A stretch of 64,000 nucleotides of DNA from the NCBI RefSeq assembly GCF_900231835.1, contig NZ_OCTN01000008.1:62001-126000 (forward strand). The letters run 5' to 3'. The notes under the pieces are model-generated. The model was given only the letters and a program-made list of their open reading frames with translations. It was not told the DNA's origin and ran no database searches. Positions 18,980-29,454 of the stretch are shown here, one piece after another. Position 1 is the first letter of the stretch; every line of letters starts with the position of its first letter. The DNA is from Pontivivens marinum. Lineage in GTDB: Bacteria > Pseudomonadota > Alphaproteobacteria > Rhodobacterales > Rhodobacteraceae. The translations under genes and the position numbers were made by a program.

Positions 18980-19012
18980 TTTAGATGGGATTTAGGTGGG
19001 ATTTAGAGTGGA
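18980..19012 (+). repeat. Three tandem 11-base repeats in the purD/gpmI intergenic region
   Basis: TTTAGATGGGA, TTTAGGTGGGA and TTTAGAGTGGA follow each other without spacing. They sit between two divergent starts, 80 bases ahead of gpmI. They could be a phased protein-binding site or simple slippage; nothing decides. Confidence 0.7.
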
Positions 19013-19092
19013 TATTTGAAGAATGCGATCCGTGGGCTTGCCGTAAGCGTTGGGTGCGCCCTATGTCATGGGCAAGCTGATAGGAGTTCCCC

Positions 19093-20613
19093 ATGACGAC
19101 ACCGCGCCCTGTTATCCTGTGTATCCTCGATGGTTGGGGATTGAGTGACGAAACCGAAGCGAACGCGGTTGCGCTGGCCGACACGCCGGTATTCGATCGG
19201 TTGATGGCGGAATGCCCCAATTCAACGCTGGCCGCGCATGGGCCGGATGTTGGTTTGCCTGAGGGGCAGATGGGCAATTCCGAGGTTGGCCACACCAATA
19301 TCGGGGCTGGTCGCGTTGTCTGGATGGATTTGCCCAAGATTGATAACGCGATTGAGGATGGGTCATTCGACATCAATCCGGCGCTGGTCAAATATATCGC
19401 CGCGCTCAAGGAAAGCGGTGGTACGGCGCATCTGATGGGGCTTGCCTCACCCGGTGGGGTGCATGCGCATCAGCGCCATATCGCGCAGGCCGCGCGTGTT
19501 GTTGCGGCGGCGGGTGTGCCGGTTAAACTGCACTTGTTCACCGACGGGCGTGATGTGGCTCCGAAATCGGCCCGCGATCAGGCTTATGCCTTAGAGCAGG
19601 AATTGCCCGAGGGGGTGGTTATTGCCACCATGATCGGACGTTTTTATGCGCTGGATCGTGATAACCGGTGGGAGCGGGTTCAGGCGGCCTATGAGCTGAT
19701 TGCGAACGCAAAGGGCGTGGAAATGCCCAATTGCGATACCGCGATTGCGGCGGCCTATGATCGCGGTGAAACGGATGAGTTTATCGAGGCATCGGTCATT
19801 GGCGATTATGACGGGATGCAGGACGGCGATGGTTTGCTGTTCTTGAATTTCCGCGCAGACCGCGCGCGTGAGATTTTGGCGGCCTTTGTTGAGCCGGACT
19901 TTGACGGGTTCGAGCGTAAGCAGATCGACTTGGCCGCGGCCTGCGGTATGGTTGAATATTCGGATGCGTTGAATGCGCGGCTGGATGTGATGTTTCCCTC
20001 CGTCGATATTCCCAACACGTTGGGTCAGTGGGTCGCGGCGCAGGGCAAGCATCAGTTCCGCATCGCGGAGACAGAGAAATATCCGCATGTGACGTTCTTC
20101 CTCAACGGTGGGATCGAGGTTCCGAATGAAGGGGAGGATCGCACCATGCCGAAATCCCCCAATGTGCGCACCTATGATATGCAGCCCGAGATGAGTTCGG
20201 TCGAAGTGACGGATCAATTGGTCGCGGCGATTGAAAGCGGCACCTATGACCTGATCGTCGTGAACTATGCCAACCCTGATATGGTTGGGCATACCGGTGA
20301 TCTGGAGGCGGCAATGGCGGCCTGTGCTGCGGTGGATACTGGCCTTGGCCGTGTGGTTGATGCGGTCGGGGCTGCCGGCGGCGCGATGATTGTCACGGCG
20401 GATCACGGCAATTGCGAGGTTATGGTGGACCCTGCCACGGGCGGGCCGCACACGGCGCATACGTTGAACCCTGTGCCGGTCATTTTGGTCGGTGGACCAA
20501 AGGGCGCGCGGATGATGAGCGGGCGGCTGGCCGATTTGGCGCCCAGCCTGCTGGACCTGATGCAGATCGAGCCACCCAAGGAGATGACGGGGCGGAGCTT
20601 GATTTCGGTATGA
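19093..20613 (+). CDS. gpmI: 2,3-bisphosphoglycerate-independent phosphoglycerate mutase
   Basis: GpmI interconverts 3- and 2-phosphoglycerate in glycolysis using two Mn ions. The 506-residue protein starts T-T-P-R-P-V-I-L-C-I-L-D-G-W-G, the family N-terminus with the metal-binding Asp. The phosphoserine nucleophile is in QMGNSEVGHTNIGAGR. Later metal ligands appear in NYANPDMVGHTGD and VTADHGNCE. Length is exactly that of the family. The stop overlaps the envC start (ATGA), so metabolism and cell-wall genes share a transcript here. Confidence 0.96.
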   Translation: MTTPRPVILCILDGWGLSDETEANAVALADTPVFDRLMAECPNSTLAAHGPDVGLPEGQMGNSEVGHTNIGAGRVVWMDLPKIDNAIEDGSFDINPALVKYIAALKESGGTAHLMGLASPGGVHAHQRHIAQAARVVAAAGVPVKLHLFTDGRDVAPKSARDQAYALEQELPEGVVIATMIGRFYALDRDNRWERVQAAYELIANAKGVEMPNCDTAIAAAYDRGETDEFIEASVIGDYDGMQDGDGLLFLNFRADRAREILAAFVEPDFDGFERKQIDLAAACGMVEYSDALNARLDVMFPSVDIPNTLGQWVAAQGKHQFRIAETEKYPHVTFFLNGGIEVPNEGEDRTMPKSPNVRTYDMQPEMSSVEVTDQLVAAIESGTYDLIVVNYANPDMVGHTGDLEAAMAACAAVDTGLGRVVDAVGAAGGAMIVTADHGNCEVMVDPATGGPHTAHTLNPVPVILVGGPKGARMMSGRLADLAPSLLDLMQIEPPKEMTGRSLISV

Positions 20614-21728
20614 GGGGCATTGCCTGCCTTTTGATCGCGACGGTGATAGCCACGGGGGCGTTCGCGCAATCCGATGTGGTGCGTCAGACGGAGCGAGCGG
20701 CGCGTCTGATCGGCGACGCGGCTGAGGGGTTGGCATCCGCGCCGCGCGGCGAGCGTCGGCTCTCGGTTCTGGCGCAGGTTGTGCAGGGATACGAGCTGGG
20801 TCTGGCGGCGCGACGTGAGGCGGATCGTGATCTGGCCCTGCGCGCCAGTGTGATGGGCGCGGAAATGGCGCGGGAGCGGGATCGCCTCGCACGGTTGCTG
20901 GGCGGATTGCACCGTGTCAGCCGTGCGCCAGCGCCGTTGCTGATGTTGCATCCCTCAGGGCCGGAGGGTGCTGCGCGCGCGGCGCAGATGATGGCCGCGA
21001 TTGTTCCGCAGTTACAGGCCGAGGCTGATGCCCTGCGCGCCATGATGATCGAGCTGGATATTATCGCCGCCGAACAATCCCGTGCCGAGGGCGTGATGCG
21101 CGATGGCCTGTCCGGTGTGCAGCAGGCGCGGATGGCGTTGAAGACGGCATTGGATGAACGCACAGTTCCGCCGAACCCAGATCCGGCGCTGGTTCAGCGA
21201 TTGCGTGCGGATAGCCAGAATTTGCAAGCCTTCGCCCGTGTTTTAGCGCGGCAAAGCCTGACGGGTGAGACCCGCGCGGCGGAGACTTTCGAACAGGCAC
21301 GCGGCACCTTAACGCCACCGGTTCCGGGGAGCATCCTGCGGACCTATGGTGCGCGTGATGCCGATGGCACCGTGCGACCCGGCATTGTGTTGAGCGTACA
21401 GGACGGCATCCATCAGGTGACCGCGCCTTGGACGGCCACTCTGCGCTATACCGGCCCGTTTCTGGAATATGGGCAAATCGCTGTGCTGGAACCGGCGGAG
21501 GGGTGGTTGATGATCCTCGCCGGTTTGGGTGAGGTGCAGCGGCAGGCCGGTGAGGTTGTTTTGGCGGGGGAACCTATCGGGACGCTCACGCAATCGGGTA
21601 GTGGTGTTGCTGGCTTTGGGGTTGAACCTCAGGCGGAAAACGGCCCAAATCAACAACAGGTAATTTACATCGAACTGCGTCATGATGGCGTTCCAGTCGA
21701 TCCGACGCTGTGGTTTGAACTTAATTGA
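20610..21728 (+). CDS. envC: EnvC-like murein hydrolase activator
   Basis: 372 residues: a signal peptide (M-R-G-I-A-C-L-L-I-A-T to AFAQ), about 230 residues of helical coiled-coil sequence, and a C-terminal LytM/M23 domain from TYGARDADGTVRPGI onward. The metal-binding His and Asp of active LytM peptidases are not seen: the equivalent of HxH is IELRHDG. The domain is therefore likely a degenerate activator of amidases, as in EnvC. The ATG at 20610 overlaps the gpmI stop; the frame extends upstream only inside gpmI. Confidence 0.82.
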   Translation: MRGIACLLIATVIATGAFAQSDVVRQTERAARLIGDAAEGLASAPRGERRLSVLAQVVQGYELGLAARREADRDLALRASVMGAEMARERDRLARLLGGLHRVSRAPAPLLMLHPSGPEGAARAAQMMAAIVPQLQAEADALRAMMIELDIIAAEQSRAEGVMRDGLSGVQQARMALKTALDERTVPPNPDPALVQRLRADSQNLQAFARVLARQSLTGETRAAETFEQARGTLTPPVPGSILRTYGARDADGTVRPGIVLSVQDGIHQVTAPWTATLRYTGPFLEYGQIAVLEPAEGWLMILAGLGEVQRQAGEVVLAGEPIGTLTQSGSGVAGFGVEPQAENGPNQQQVIYIELRHDGVPVDPTLWFELN

Positions 21729-21759
21729 GATACGTTAGAGACAGAGTAAGGAATATTCG

Positions 21760-23079
21760 ATGAGCAAGATACTCGTGGCGGGACTTGCAGGAACGCTGGC
21801 CGGTGTTCTCGTAACGACTCAATTTGTGGCACCACTGTTTGCGCAAAGTGATGACAGGTCGCGGACGACTTACGAATACCTTGATCTGTTCGGGAATATT
21901 TTCGAGCGGGTCCGTGCCGACTACGTTGAGGAAGTAGACGAGCGTGAGCTGATCGAAAGCGCGATCAACGGCATGCTGACATCGCTCGACCCGCATTCCA
22001 GCTATCTGCCGCCTGCCGATTTCACCGATATGCGCGAACAGACCCGTGGTGAGTTTGGCGGTCTGGGCATTGAGGTCACGCAGGAGGATGGCTTCGTCAA
22101 GGTGGTATCCCCCATCGACGACACCCCCGCCGCCGAGGCCGGTATCGAGGCGGGCGATTTCATCACCCATGTCGATGGCGAGAGCGTTCTGGGCCTGAAT
22201 CTGAACGAAGCGGTTGACCTGATGCGCGGGCCGGTCGGGTCCGAGATCATCATCACCGTCGTGCGTGAGGGCGTTGAGCCATTCGAGGTCAGCATCATCC
22301 GCGATACAATCCAGATCCGTGCTGTGCGTGGCCGGACCGAGGCAGAGGCCGTCGTTCTGCGGGTCACGACCTTTAACCAGCAAACCTATGCCAACCTTGA
22401 AACAGAGATGGCAGCGCAGGTCGAGGCGTTGGGTGGTATCGAGAATGCCCGCGGCGTTGTTCTGGATTTGCGCAACAATCCCGGTGGCTTACTGGATCAG
22501 GCGATCTATGTTTCGGATGCATTCCTCGATCAGGGTGAGATTGTGTCCACCCGCGGTCGTGCGGCATCGGATAGCGATCGCTATAACGCGACGCTGGGCG
22601 ATTTGGCCGAGGGGCTGCCAATGGTCGTGCTGATCAATGGCGGGTCCGCATCGGCATCCGAGATTGTGGCCGGTGCGTTGCAGGATCATCGTCGTGCGAT
22701 CATCGTGGGCGAGAAGAGCTTTGGTAAGGGGTCGGTTCAGACGATCATGCCATTGCAGGGCAACGGTGCGATGCGCCTGACCACGGCGCGTTATTACACG
22801 CCATCGGGGCGGTCGATTCAGGCGCTTGGCATTGAGCCGGATGTGATCGTCAGCCAGCGTTTGGCCAGTGAAGTTGCTGAGGAGGGCGTGATCCCGCGTC
22901 GGTCCGAGGCCGATCTGCGTGGCTCGCTCAGCAACGACAGCCTGACCGATGATGAGCGTGAGCAGCTTGAAGAAGAGCGTGCGCGGCTTGAGGCGGATGC
23001 GCTGCTGCGTGATGACGATTTCCAGCTTTCCTATGCGCTCGACATCCTCAAGGGGTTGTCTGTCTATTCGGATCGCTAA
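21760..23079 (+). CDS. ctpA: Carboxy-terminal processing protease (S41)
   Basis: A 439-residue periplasmic protease that trims C-termini of envelope proteins and often controls murein hydrolases. There is a signal peptide ending at FAQ, then an N-terminal helical part (SLDPHSSYLPP), a PDZ domain (GGLGIEVTQEDGFVKVV), and the catalytic domain with the Ser in NGGSASASEIVAGAL and Lys in GEKSFGKGSVQT about 25 residues later. The order gpmI-envC-ctpA-rppH recurs in Rhodobacterales. Pairing with EnvC suggests joint control of peptidoglycan cleavage. Confidence 0.93.
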   Translation: MSKILVAGLAGTLAGVLVTTQFVAPLFAQSDDRSRTTYEYLDLFGNIFERVRADYVEEVDERELIESAINGMLTSLDPHSSYLPPADFTDMREQTRGEFGGLGIEVTQEDGFVKVVSPIDDTPAAEAGIEAGDFITHVDGESVLGLNLNEAVDLMRGPVGSEIIITVVREGVEPFEVSIIRDTIQIRAVRGRTEAEAVVLRVTTFNQQTYANLETEMAAQVEALGGIENARGVVLDLRNNPGGLLDQAIYVSDAFLDQGEIVSTRGRAASDSDRYNATLGDLAEGLPMVVLINGGSASASEIVAGALQDHRRAIIVGEKSFGKGSVQTIMPLQGNGAMRLTTARYYTPSGRSIQALGIEPDVIVSQRLASEVAEEGVIPRRSEADLRGSLSNDSLTDDEREQLEEERARLEADALLRDDDFQLSYALDILKGLSVYSDR

Positions 23080-23567
23080 TGTTGAGCGCGGCTGAAATCG
23101 CGGCGCTGCCCTATCGCCCCTGCGTTGGCGTTATGCTGACGGACGGGGCGGGGCGGTTATTTGCCGGTGCTCGCGTTCACGGCGCTGTTGGTGCGTGGCA
23201 GGCCCCACAGGGCGGCATTGATGAGGGCGAAACGCCTGAAGCCGCCGCCCTGCGTGAGCTGGAGGAAGAAACCGGCGTTGCGCCCGATCAGGTCACTGTT
23301 CTGGCGCAATCGGCGGAATGGCATCATTATGATCTGCCGCATGATGTCGTGCCGAAACGGTGGGGCGGGCGGTTTCGCGGGCAAAAGCAGGTCTGGTTTT
23401 TAATCCGGCTGGATGCGGGCGATACGGCGATCAATGTTGATGTTGACCATGCCGAGTTTTCGGACTGGCGCTGGATGACGCCGGACCAGATGGTTGAGGT
23501 GATTGTGCCGTTTAAGCGGCCAATCTATCGCGCCGTTCTGGACGAATTTGCGCCTGTTCTAGCGTGA
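23079..23567 (+). CDS. rppH: RNA pyrophosphohydrolase (Nudix)
   Basis: RppH removes pyrophosphate from 5' ends of mRNA and so starts decay. The 162 residues include the N-terminal YRPCVGVMLTDGAGRLF, WQAPQGGIDEGE and a complete Nudix box (G-x5-E-x7-R-E-x2-E-E-x-G, residues about 47-69), then KRWGGRFRGQKQVWFL typical of RppH/YgdP. Start and ctpA stop share a base (TAATG). Confidence 0.93.
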   Translation: MLSAAEIAALPYRPCVGVMLTDGAGRLFAGARVHGAVGAWQAPQGGIDEGETPEAAALRELEEETGVAPDQVTVLAQSAEWHHYDLPHDVVPKRWGGRFRGQKQVWFLIRLDAGDTAINVDVDHAEFSDWRWMTPDQMVEVIVPFKRPIYRAVLDEFAPVLA

Positions 23568-23573
23568 GTGAAG

Positions 23574-23599
23574 CAGGCCCCGGCGGATGCAGGGGCCTG
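23574..23599 (+). terminator. Hairpin between convergent rppH and lipoprotein genes
   Basis: CAGGCCCC (23574-23581) pairs perfectly with GGGGCCTG (23592-23599) around a 10-base loop, in the 40-base gap between the two stop codons. A weak T/C tract follows on the plus strand. It is a candidate bidirectional terminator. Confidence 0.5.
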
Positions 23600-23607
23600 A
23601 TCCTATC

Positions 23608-24123
23608 CTAGCGGAAGACGCAGGACGTACCGGCCCATAGATCGACGATCTGGCCATTCTCGATCAGGCCATAGAACCCCTCGGATGAAAATTCTCGCCC
23701 TAGGCTGCTGACCTCAATCTCGGTCGTGTAGGCCGCGCTAAGCTCGATTTCCGAACTGCCCAATCCGATACCCGCATCGGTGCGCAGCGAGGCGCTGTGC
23801 GTAGACCATCCGACCAGAATGCCGTTTTGCGATAGCAGCGTTACATCCTCGTATTCATCGAAGGTGACAGAGCCCGCACCGCAATCCTCGTTCACCAGTT
23901 GGATCGCCACAGGGCCGAGGATGGGTTCCAGACGCGGCTGCACATCCTGCATCGGCGATCCGAAGGCCAGCAGGCTGTCATGCTCATCCAATGCGATAAT
24001 GCCGGAACGGGCCAGCAGGACGCTGGGCGCGGGTTCCTGCGGCGCGTCGGCTACGGGCATGGCGGCGGGCACGGTGCACGCGGTTAACGCCGTGGCGGCG
24101 ACGGCAAGTGCGATAAAACGCAT
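23608..24123 (-). CDS. Hypothetical lipoprotein
   Basis: 171 residues starting with a lipoprotein signal (M-R-F-I-A-L-A-V-A-A-T) and lipobox LTAC, with Cys16 the lipidation site. The mature part carries no domain I recognise. It contains two further cysteines (NEDCGAG and the final SCVFR) that could form a disulfide. A repeated small-residue/acidic pattern suggests an all-beta domain. It is 26 bases downstream of the DUF1285 gene on the same strand and probably cotranscribed. No function can be assigned. Confidence 0.7.
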   Translation of the reverse strand: MRFIALAVAATALTACTVPAAMPVADAPQEPAPSVLLARSGIIALDEHDSLLAFGSPMQDVQPRLEPILGPVAIQLVNEDCGAGSVTFDEYEDVTLLSQNGILVGWSTHSASLRTDAGIGLGSSEIELSAAYTTEIEVSSLGREFSSEGFYGLIENGQIVDLWAGTSCVFR

Positions 24124-24149
24124 GAAATATCCTGACTTAAATGAAAGGG

Positions 24150-24743
24150 TTAGCTTAACTCCGCGACCGGAATAAACGGGAAGAACACGCCGCCGGACCA
24201 GATGCCGAACCAGTCTTCTCCTTCGACGGGATGCGCAACCCCGATATCGACCAGACGATAGAAACTCTTGCGGTCAATCAGCGCATCCAGATTGCGACGG
24301 ATGTTCACATAGGGCGAGGGCTCACCGGTTTCGGGGTCACGTACAATGCGGATCATGTGATCGGCACCGGCTGTCGCCTGATCGCCAACCTGCGTGGTGA
24401 AGGTGATATTCGCGTCCTGCCCGTCGCCCTGCACGGTGAAGTCAACGGCGACAAAGGGGGCGTCCTCAACCGTGATGCCGATTTTCTCGACCGGAGTGAC
24501 GAGGAAATAATCGTCGCCCTCCTTCTTGATGATCGAGGAGAACAGCTTGACCAGCGGTTTGCGCCCGATTGGCGTGCCAAGGTAGTACCACGTGCCGTCC
24601 CGCGCGATCCGCATGTCCAGATCGCCGCAAAAGGGCGGGTTCCACTTTTCCACCGGCGGAAGTCCGCGCGGCGCGGCGCGTCGAACCGCACTTGCGATGC
24701 CGTCGGCGCTGAGATTTGGTGATCCGGTGTTTTCACTGTTCAC
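24150..24743 (-). CDS. DUF1285 family protein
   Basis: 197 residues. The core EKWNPPFCGDLDMRIARDGTW followed by YYLGTPIGRKPLVKLFSSI matches DUF1285 proteins of Alphaproteobacteria, which are cytoplasmic two-lobed beta proteins of unknown function. The C-terminus WFGIWSGGVFFPF is also typical. It is divergent from moxR with an 82-base gap, a pairing common in this order of bacteria. No catalytic motif is visible. Confidence 0.75.
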   Translation of the reverse strand: MNSENTGSPNLSADGIASAVRRAAPRGLPPVEKWNPPFCGDLDMRIARDGTWYYLGTPIGRKPLVKLFSSIIKKEGDDYFLVTPVEKIGITVEDAPFVAVDFTVQGDGQDANITFTTQVGDQATAGADHMIRIVRDPETGEPSPYVNIRRNLDALIDRKSFYRLVDIGVAHPVEGEDWFGIWSGGVFFPFIPVAELS

Positions 24744-24825
24744 GGGGGCGTGCCTTTCGGTGCAGAGAGATTATGTGTTCAATAGTAACAGTAGTGCAAA
24801 TGCGGTGCAAAACAGGGGATGCGGG

Positions 24826-25818
<993 letters not shown>

Positions 25819-25820
25819 GC

Positions 25821-26693
25821 ATGTCCTCATCCTCCGAAGCATTACAGGCCACCGCGCGCCGCGCCACGGGGGGATTGCCCCCGCTCTTGGCGCAGGCGGA
25901 GCGGTTGGCCGCCACCGTCGTATTGGGCGATCATGGCCGCAGGCGTGCGGGCATGGGCGAGGAATTCTGGCAATATCGTCAGGCGATCGCCGGTGATGCG
26001 GCCAGCACGATTGATTGGCGTCGATCGGCGCGATCCGATGCGGCCTTTGTACGCCAAACCGAATGGTCTGCCGCGCAGACGGTCACGCTGAGCGTCGATC
26101 CTGCCTTGTCGATGGATTATCCGCAGCAGGGCGAAACCAAGCGGGCTCGGGCGGCGGTTCTGGGATGCGCCTTGTCACTGCTATTGGTGCGCGGGGGGGA
26201 GCGGGTGGCGCTGGCGCACCCTGCCTTGCCCGCCGGTGGTGGCCGTATGCAGGTGGATCGCATTGCGGAGATGTTGAGTATCTCGCAGGGGCGCGACGAA
26301 TATTCCGTTCCTGTTATGCCGAATGATCACAGTGGCTTGCTGGTCGTTCTTTCCGATTTTCTGGCGCCGGATGAGGTGCTGGTTCCCGCTTTGGACAGGC
26401 TGGCCACTCAGGGTCAGCGGGTCGTGATGTTGCAGGTCATGGATCAGAGCGAGGAGGCGTTTCCATTTGATGGGCGCACGGAATTCCGCTCGATGTCCGG
26501 CGCGATTTCGTTTGAGGCGCAGCGGGCGCGCTCCCTGCGTGACGGGTATCAGGCGCGGTTGGCGGCACGGCGCGACATGCTGCGGACACGCGCACGCCTG
26601 TCCGGTTGGTCGTTCAACGTGCACCGCGTTCAGGATCCGGCGGGCACTGCGTTGCTATGGTTGCACCGCGTAATTGAGGGGGAGCGGCGCTAA
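25821..26693 (+). CDS. DUF58 domain protein
   Basis: 290 residues. The DUF58 signature is seen as GEEFWQYRQAIAGDAAS followed by TIDWRRSAR, and a vWA-like fold follows with SVDPALSMDY, where the MIDAS-like DxSxS is partly changed (D-P-A-L-S). DUF58 proteins pair with MoxR ATPases and are thought to be their substrates or adaptors. GTG at 25815 is an alternative start overlapping moxR; ATG at 25821 is chosen as the more usual codon. The two differ by two residues. Confidence 0.85.
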   Translation: MSSSSEALQATARRATGGLPPLLAQAERLAATVVLGDHGRRRAGMGEEFWQYRQAIAGDAASTIDWRRSARSDAAFVRQTEWSAAQTVTLSVDPALSMDYPQQGETKRARAAVLGCALSLLLVRGGERVALAHPALPAGGGRMQVDRIAEMLSISQGRDEYSVPVMPNDHSGLLVVLSDFLAPDEVLVPALDRLATQGQRVVMLQVMDQSEEAFPFDGRTEFRSMSGAISFEAQRARSLRDGYQARLAARRDMLRTRARLSGWSFNVHRVQDPAGTALLWLHRVIEGERR

Positions 26694-26694
26694 C

Positions 26695-29454
26695 ATGCTG
26701 AGCCTTGGAGCGATTGGATTTGTAACGCCGCTGCTGCTGGCCGCCTTGGTCGCGTTGCCGGCATTGTGGTGGTTGCTGCGGGCAACGCCGCCAGCCCCCG
26801 TGCGGCGGATGTTTCCCGGAATTTCACTGCTGCTAGGGCTGCAAGATGCGGAGCGGATGCCCGCGCGCACGCCGTGGTGGTTGCTGGCGCTGCGGATCGC
26901 GATGTTGGCGATGGCGATTTTGGGGCTGTCCGGTCCGCTGCTTAATCCTGCCTCGGATGTGGAGCAGGGGGACGGCGCGTTGCTGATCGTTATGGATGGT
27001 GGCTGGGCCAGCGCGTCGAATTGGAGCGCGCGCCGGCAGGAAGCTCGCCAGATTTTGCAGCGGGCAGGGCGCAGCGGACGGGCGGTGCATCTGGTCTCTC
27101 TGGCCGATGCGGAGCCGGATTTGGCCCCGCGTGCCGCCGCCGATTGGCTGGGCGTGCTGGACGATATGCAGCCGATGGCATGGGCGCCGGACCGCGCAGG
27201 TTTTGCCGAGCAACTGGATGCGTTGGATGATATCGGAGCCAGCATTTGGATCACGGATGGTTTGGGCGATGATGGCGGCTTGCCTGATGCCTTGGCCGCG
27301 TTGGGGCGGGTTGAGGTGGTGATGCCGACGCAAACCGCACTGGCCCTAGCGCCCGCGCGGTTCGAGGACGGGCAGCTTGTCACTCATGTTTTACGCGCCC
27401 CGAATGCCGCGCCGCAGGTTGTGCCATTGCAGGTGATTGGCACTGATGCGGCGGGGGTGGAGCGTGTGCTGGATCAGGTTGAGGTTACATTAGGCGCTGA
27501 TGAGGTCCGCAACCGCGTGGCGATTGATTTGCCGCTGGAACTGCGCAATCGGGTTACACGACTGGTGCTGGCCGCGCCGTATCGGTCCGCCGGTGCCACG
27601 GTTTTGACCGATGATGCCCTGCAACGCCGCCGCATCGCCTTGGTATCCAGCGCCCGCAGTGGTGAGGGGCAATCCCTGACCGAGCCGCTACATTACCTGC
27701 GCACCGCATTGACGCCCGTGGCGGAGGTGGTGGAGCCGCTGCTCTCCGAAGTTCTGGATGCAGCACCCGATATTGTCATGCTGGCGGATGTTGCGAATTT
27801 CTCGGATGATGAACGCAATGCGCTACAGGATTGGGTGCGTGATGGCGGCATGCTGGTGCGTTTTGCCGGACCCCGCATGGCGGCCAGCACGGTTGGCCAG
27901 ATGGAGCGTGATCCGCTGTTGCCCGTGCGCCTACGTGAGGGAGGGCGGAACCTGGGCGGCGCGATGTCTTGGGGCGATCCCAAGAGGTTACGGCCATTTC
28001 CTCAGGGTACTTTGTTCGATGGTTTGGCCCTGCCGGAGGATGTGGATGTTGTCTCGCAGGTGATGGCGCAGCCTGATCCTGATCTGGCGGAACGGACCTT
28101 GGTCGCGCTGGAGGATGGCACGCCCCTCGTCACGGCGCGGGATGAGGGGCGCGGGCGGGTGATCCTGTTCCACGTCACAGCCACGCCGCGTTGGTCCAGC
28201 CTGCCGCTATCGGGTCTGTTCCTAGAGATGCTGGACCGGATCGCACGGGTTGCGCAATCGGGTGAGCAGGGAGCGCAGGCCCTAACCGGTGCCATCTGGA
28301 CGCCCGAGCGTGTGCTGAACGGAATGGGGGATATCATGGACGTGCAGCGGCTTGCCGGTGTTTCAGGGGAACGGCTGGCTGATGCGGCGCCCGCGCCCGA
28401 CGCACCGCCCGGATTGTACCGCGCCGGTGTGCGGGGCCATGCCTATAACGTGACCGACGACGCGACGAGCTTGCAAGCGCTGGAGCTACCCGCAGGGATC
28501 GCATCGCGCGGATATGCCGTGCGGGCCGAGCAGGATTTGACTGGTCCTGTGCTGGCTGGCGCGTTGATTTTGCTGTTGGTGGATATCCTCGCCACGCTTG
28601 CCCTTGGCGGGCGATTGCGGCCTGCGGCGCGGGCGGGAATGACAGGGCTGGCGCTGATGCTGTTCATGGGCGCGCAGGACGTAAAGGCGCAGAGCGTGCG
28701 TGATGATCCCGGTGCGATCTATGCCACCTCCGAAACCGTGTTGGCCTATATCCGTACCGGCGATGTGGAGGTGGACCGGATCAGCCGTGCGGGCCTGACC
28801 GGACTGTCCACGGTTCTAACGCAGCGCACAGCGATTGAGCCTGCGCCCCCTGTGGCGGTGGATATTGAGCGGGACGAGCTGGCATTCTATCCGCTGTTAT
28901 ACTGGCCGATAACCGATGCGCAGGCCCCCCCCGGACCTGAGGCTGTGGTGCGGATCAATACCTATCTGCGATCGGGCGGCATGATCCTGTTTGATACCCG
29001 CGATACCCATCTGGCGGGCGGCAGTGAGGGACCCGGAAATGCGCAATTGCGCCGCTTGGCCGGGCAGCTTGACCTGCCATCGCTGGAGCGGATTCCGGCG
29101 GATCACGTGATGACGCGGGCGTTCTATCTGCTCGACGATTATCCCGGGCGCTATGTCGGTGCGCCGGTCTGGGCCGAAGCTTCATTGGCGCCGGTTGATC
29201 TGGACGGGGTGCCGTTTCGCAACCTGAATGACGGGGTTAGTCCGGTGATTATCGGTGGCAATGATTGGGCCGGCGCATGGGCGATGGACGATCAGGGCAG
29301 CTTTATCCGCCCCGTCGGGCGCGGCGTCAGTGGTGAACGACAGCGAGAGATGGCGTTCCGGTTCGGCGTGAATTTGGTCATGTATGTAATGACCGGAAAT
29401 TATAAGTCGGATCAGGTGCATGTGCCTGCTCTGCTTGAAAGGTTGGGGCAATGA
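26695..29454 (+). CDS. BatA-like/DUF4159 membrane protein
   Basis: 919 residues. The N-terminus is an aerotolerance-regulator (BatA) type membrane domain with two helices (FVTPLLLAALVALPALWW and LLALRIAMLAMAILGLSG), then a vWA-like region, then a further helix around residues 620-645. The last 220 residues form DUF4159 (LAFYPLLYWPI, MILFDTRDTH, FRFGVNLVMYVMTGNYKSDQ), related to the glutamine amidotransferase fold. Probably an inner-membrane protein with large domains in the periplasm. Function unknown; it is expected to work with the MoxR/DUF58 pair. It overlaps the next gene by 4 bases. Confidence 0.82.
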   Translation: MLSLGAIGFVTPLLLAALVALPALWWLLRATPPAPVRRMFPGISLLLGLQDAERMPARTPWWLLALRIAMLAMAILGLSGPLLNPASDVEQGDGALLIVMDGGWASASNWSARRQEARQILQRAGRSGRAVHLVSLADAEPDLAPRAAADWLGVLDDMQPMAWAPDRAGFAEQLDALDDIGASIWITDGLGDDGGLPDALAALGRVEVVMPTQTALALAPARFEDGQLVTHVLRAPNAAPQVVPLQVIGTDAAGVERVLDQVEVTLGADEVRNRVAIDLPLELRNRVTRLVLAAPYRSAGATVLTDDALQRRRIALVSSARSGEGQSLTEPLHYLRTALTPVAEVVEPLLSEVLDAAPDIVMLADVANFSDDERNALQDWVRDGGMLVRFAGPRMAASTVGQMERDPLLPVRLREGGRNLGGAMSWGDPKRLRPFPQGTLFDGLALPEDVDVVSQVMAQPDPDLAERTLVALEDGTPLVTARDEGRGRVILFHVTATPRWSSLPLSGLFLEMLDRIARVAQSGEQGAQALTGAIWTPERVLNGMGDIMDVQRLAGVSGERLADAAPAPDAPPGLYRAGVRGHAYNVTDDATSLQALELPAGIASRGYAVRAEQDLTGPVLAGALILLLVDILATLALGGRLRPAARAGMTGLALMLFMGAQDVKAQSVRDDPGAIYATSETVLAYIRTGDVEVDRISRAGLTGLSTVLTQRTAIEPAPPVAVDIERDELAFYPLLYWPITDAQAPPGPEAVVRINTYLRSGGMILFDTRDTHLAGGSEGPGNAQLRRLAGQLDLPSLERIPADHVMTRAFYLLDDYPGRYVGAPVWAEASLAPVDLDGVPFRNLNDGVSPVIIGGNDWAGAWAMDDQGSFIRPVGRGVSGERQREMAFRFGVNLVMYVMTGNYKSDQVHVPALLERLGQ

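Noticed and set aside
18980-19012. 11-base repeats considered as MraZ boxes
   Set aside because: The period is 11 rather than 10 and the third unit is GTGGA, so MraZ binding is not supported; listed only as a repeat.
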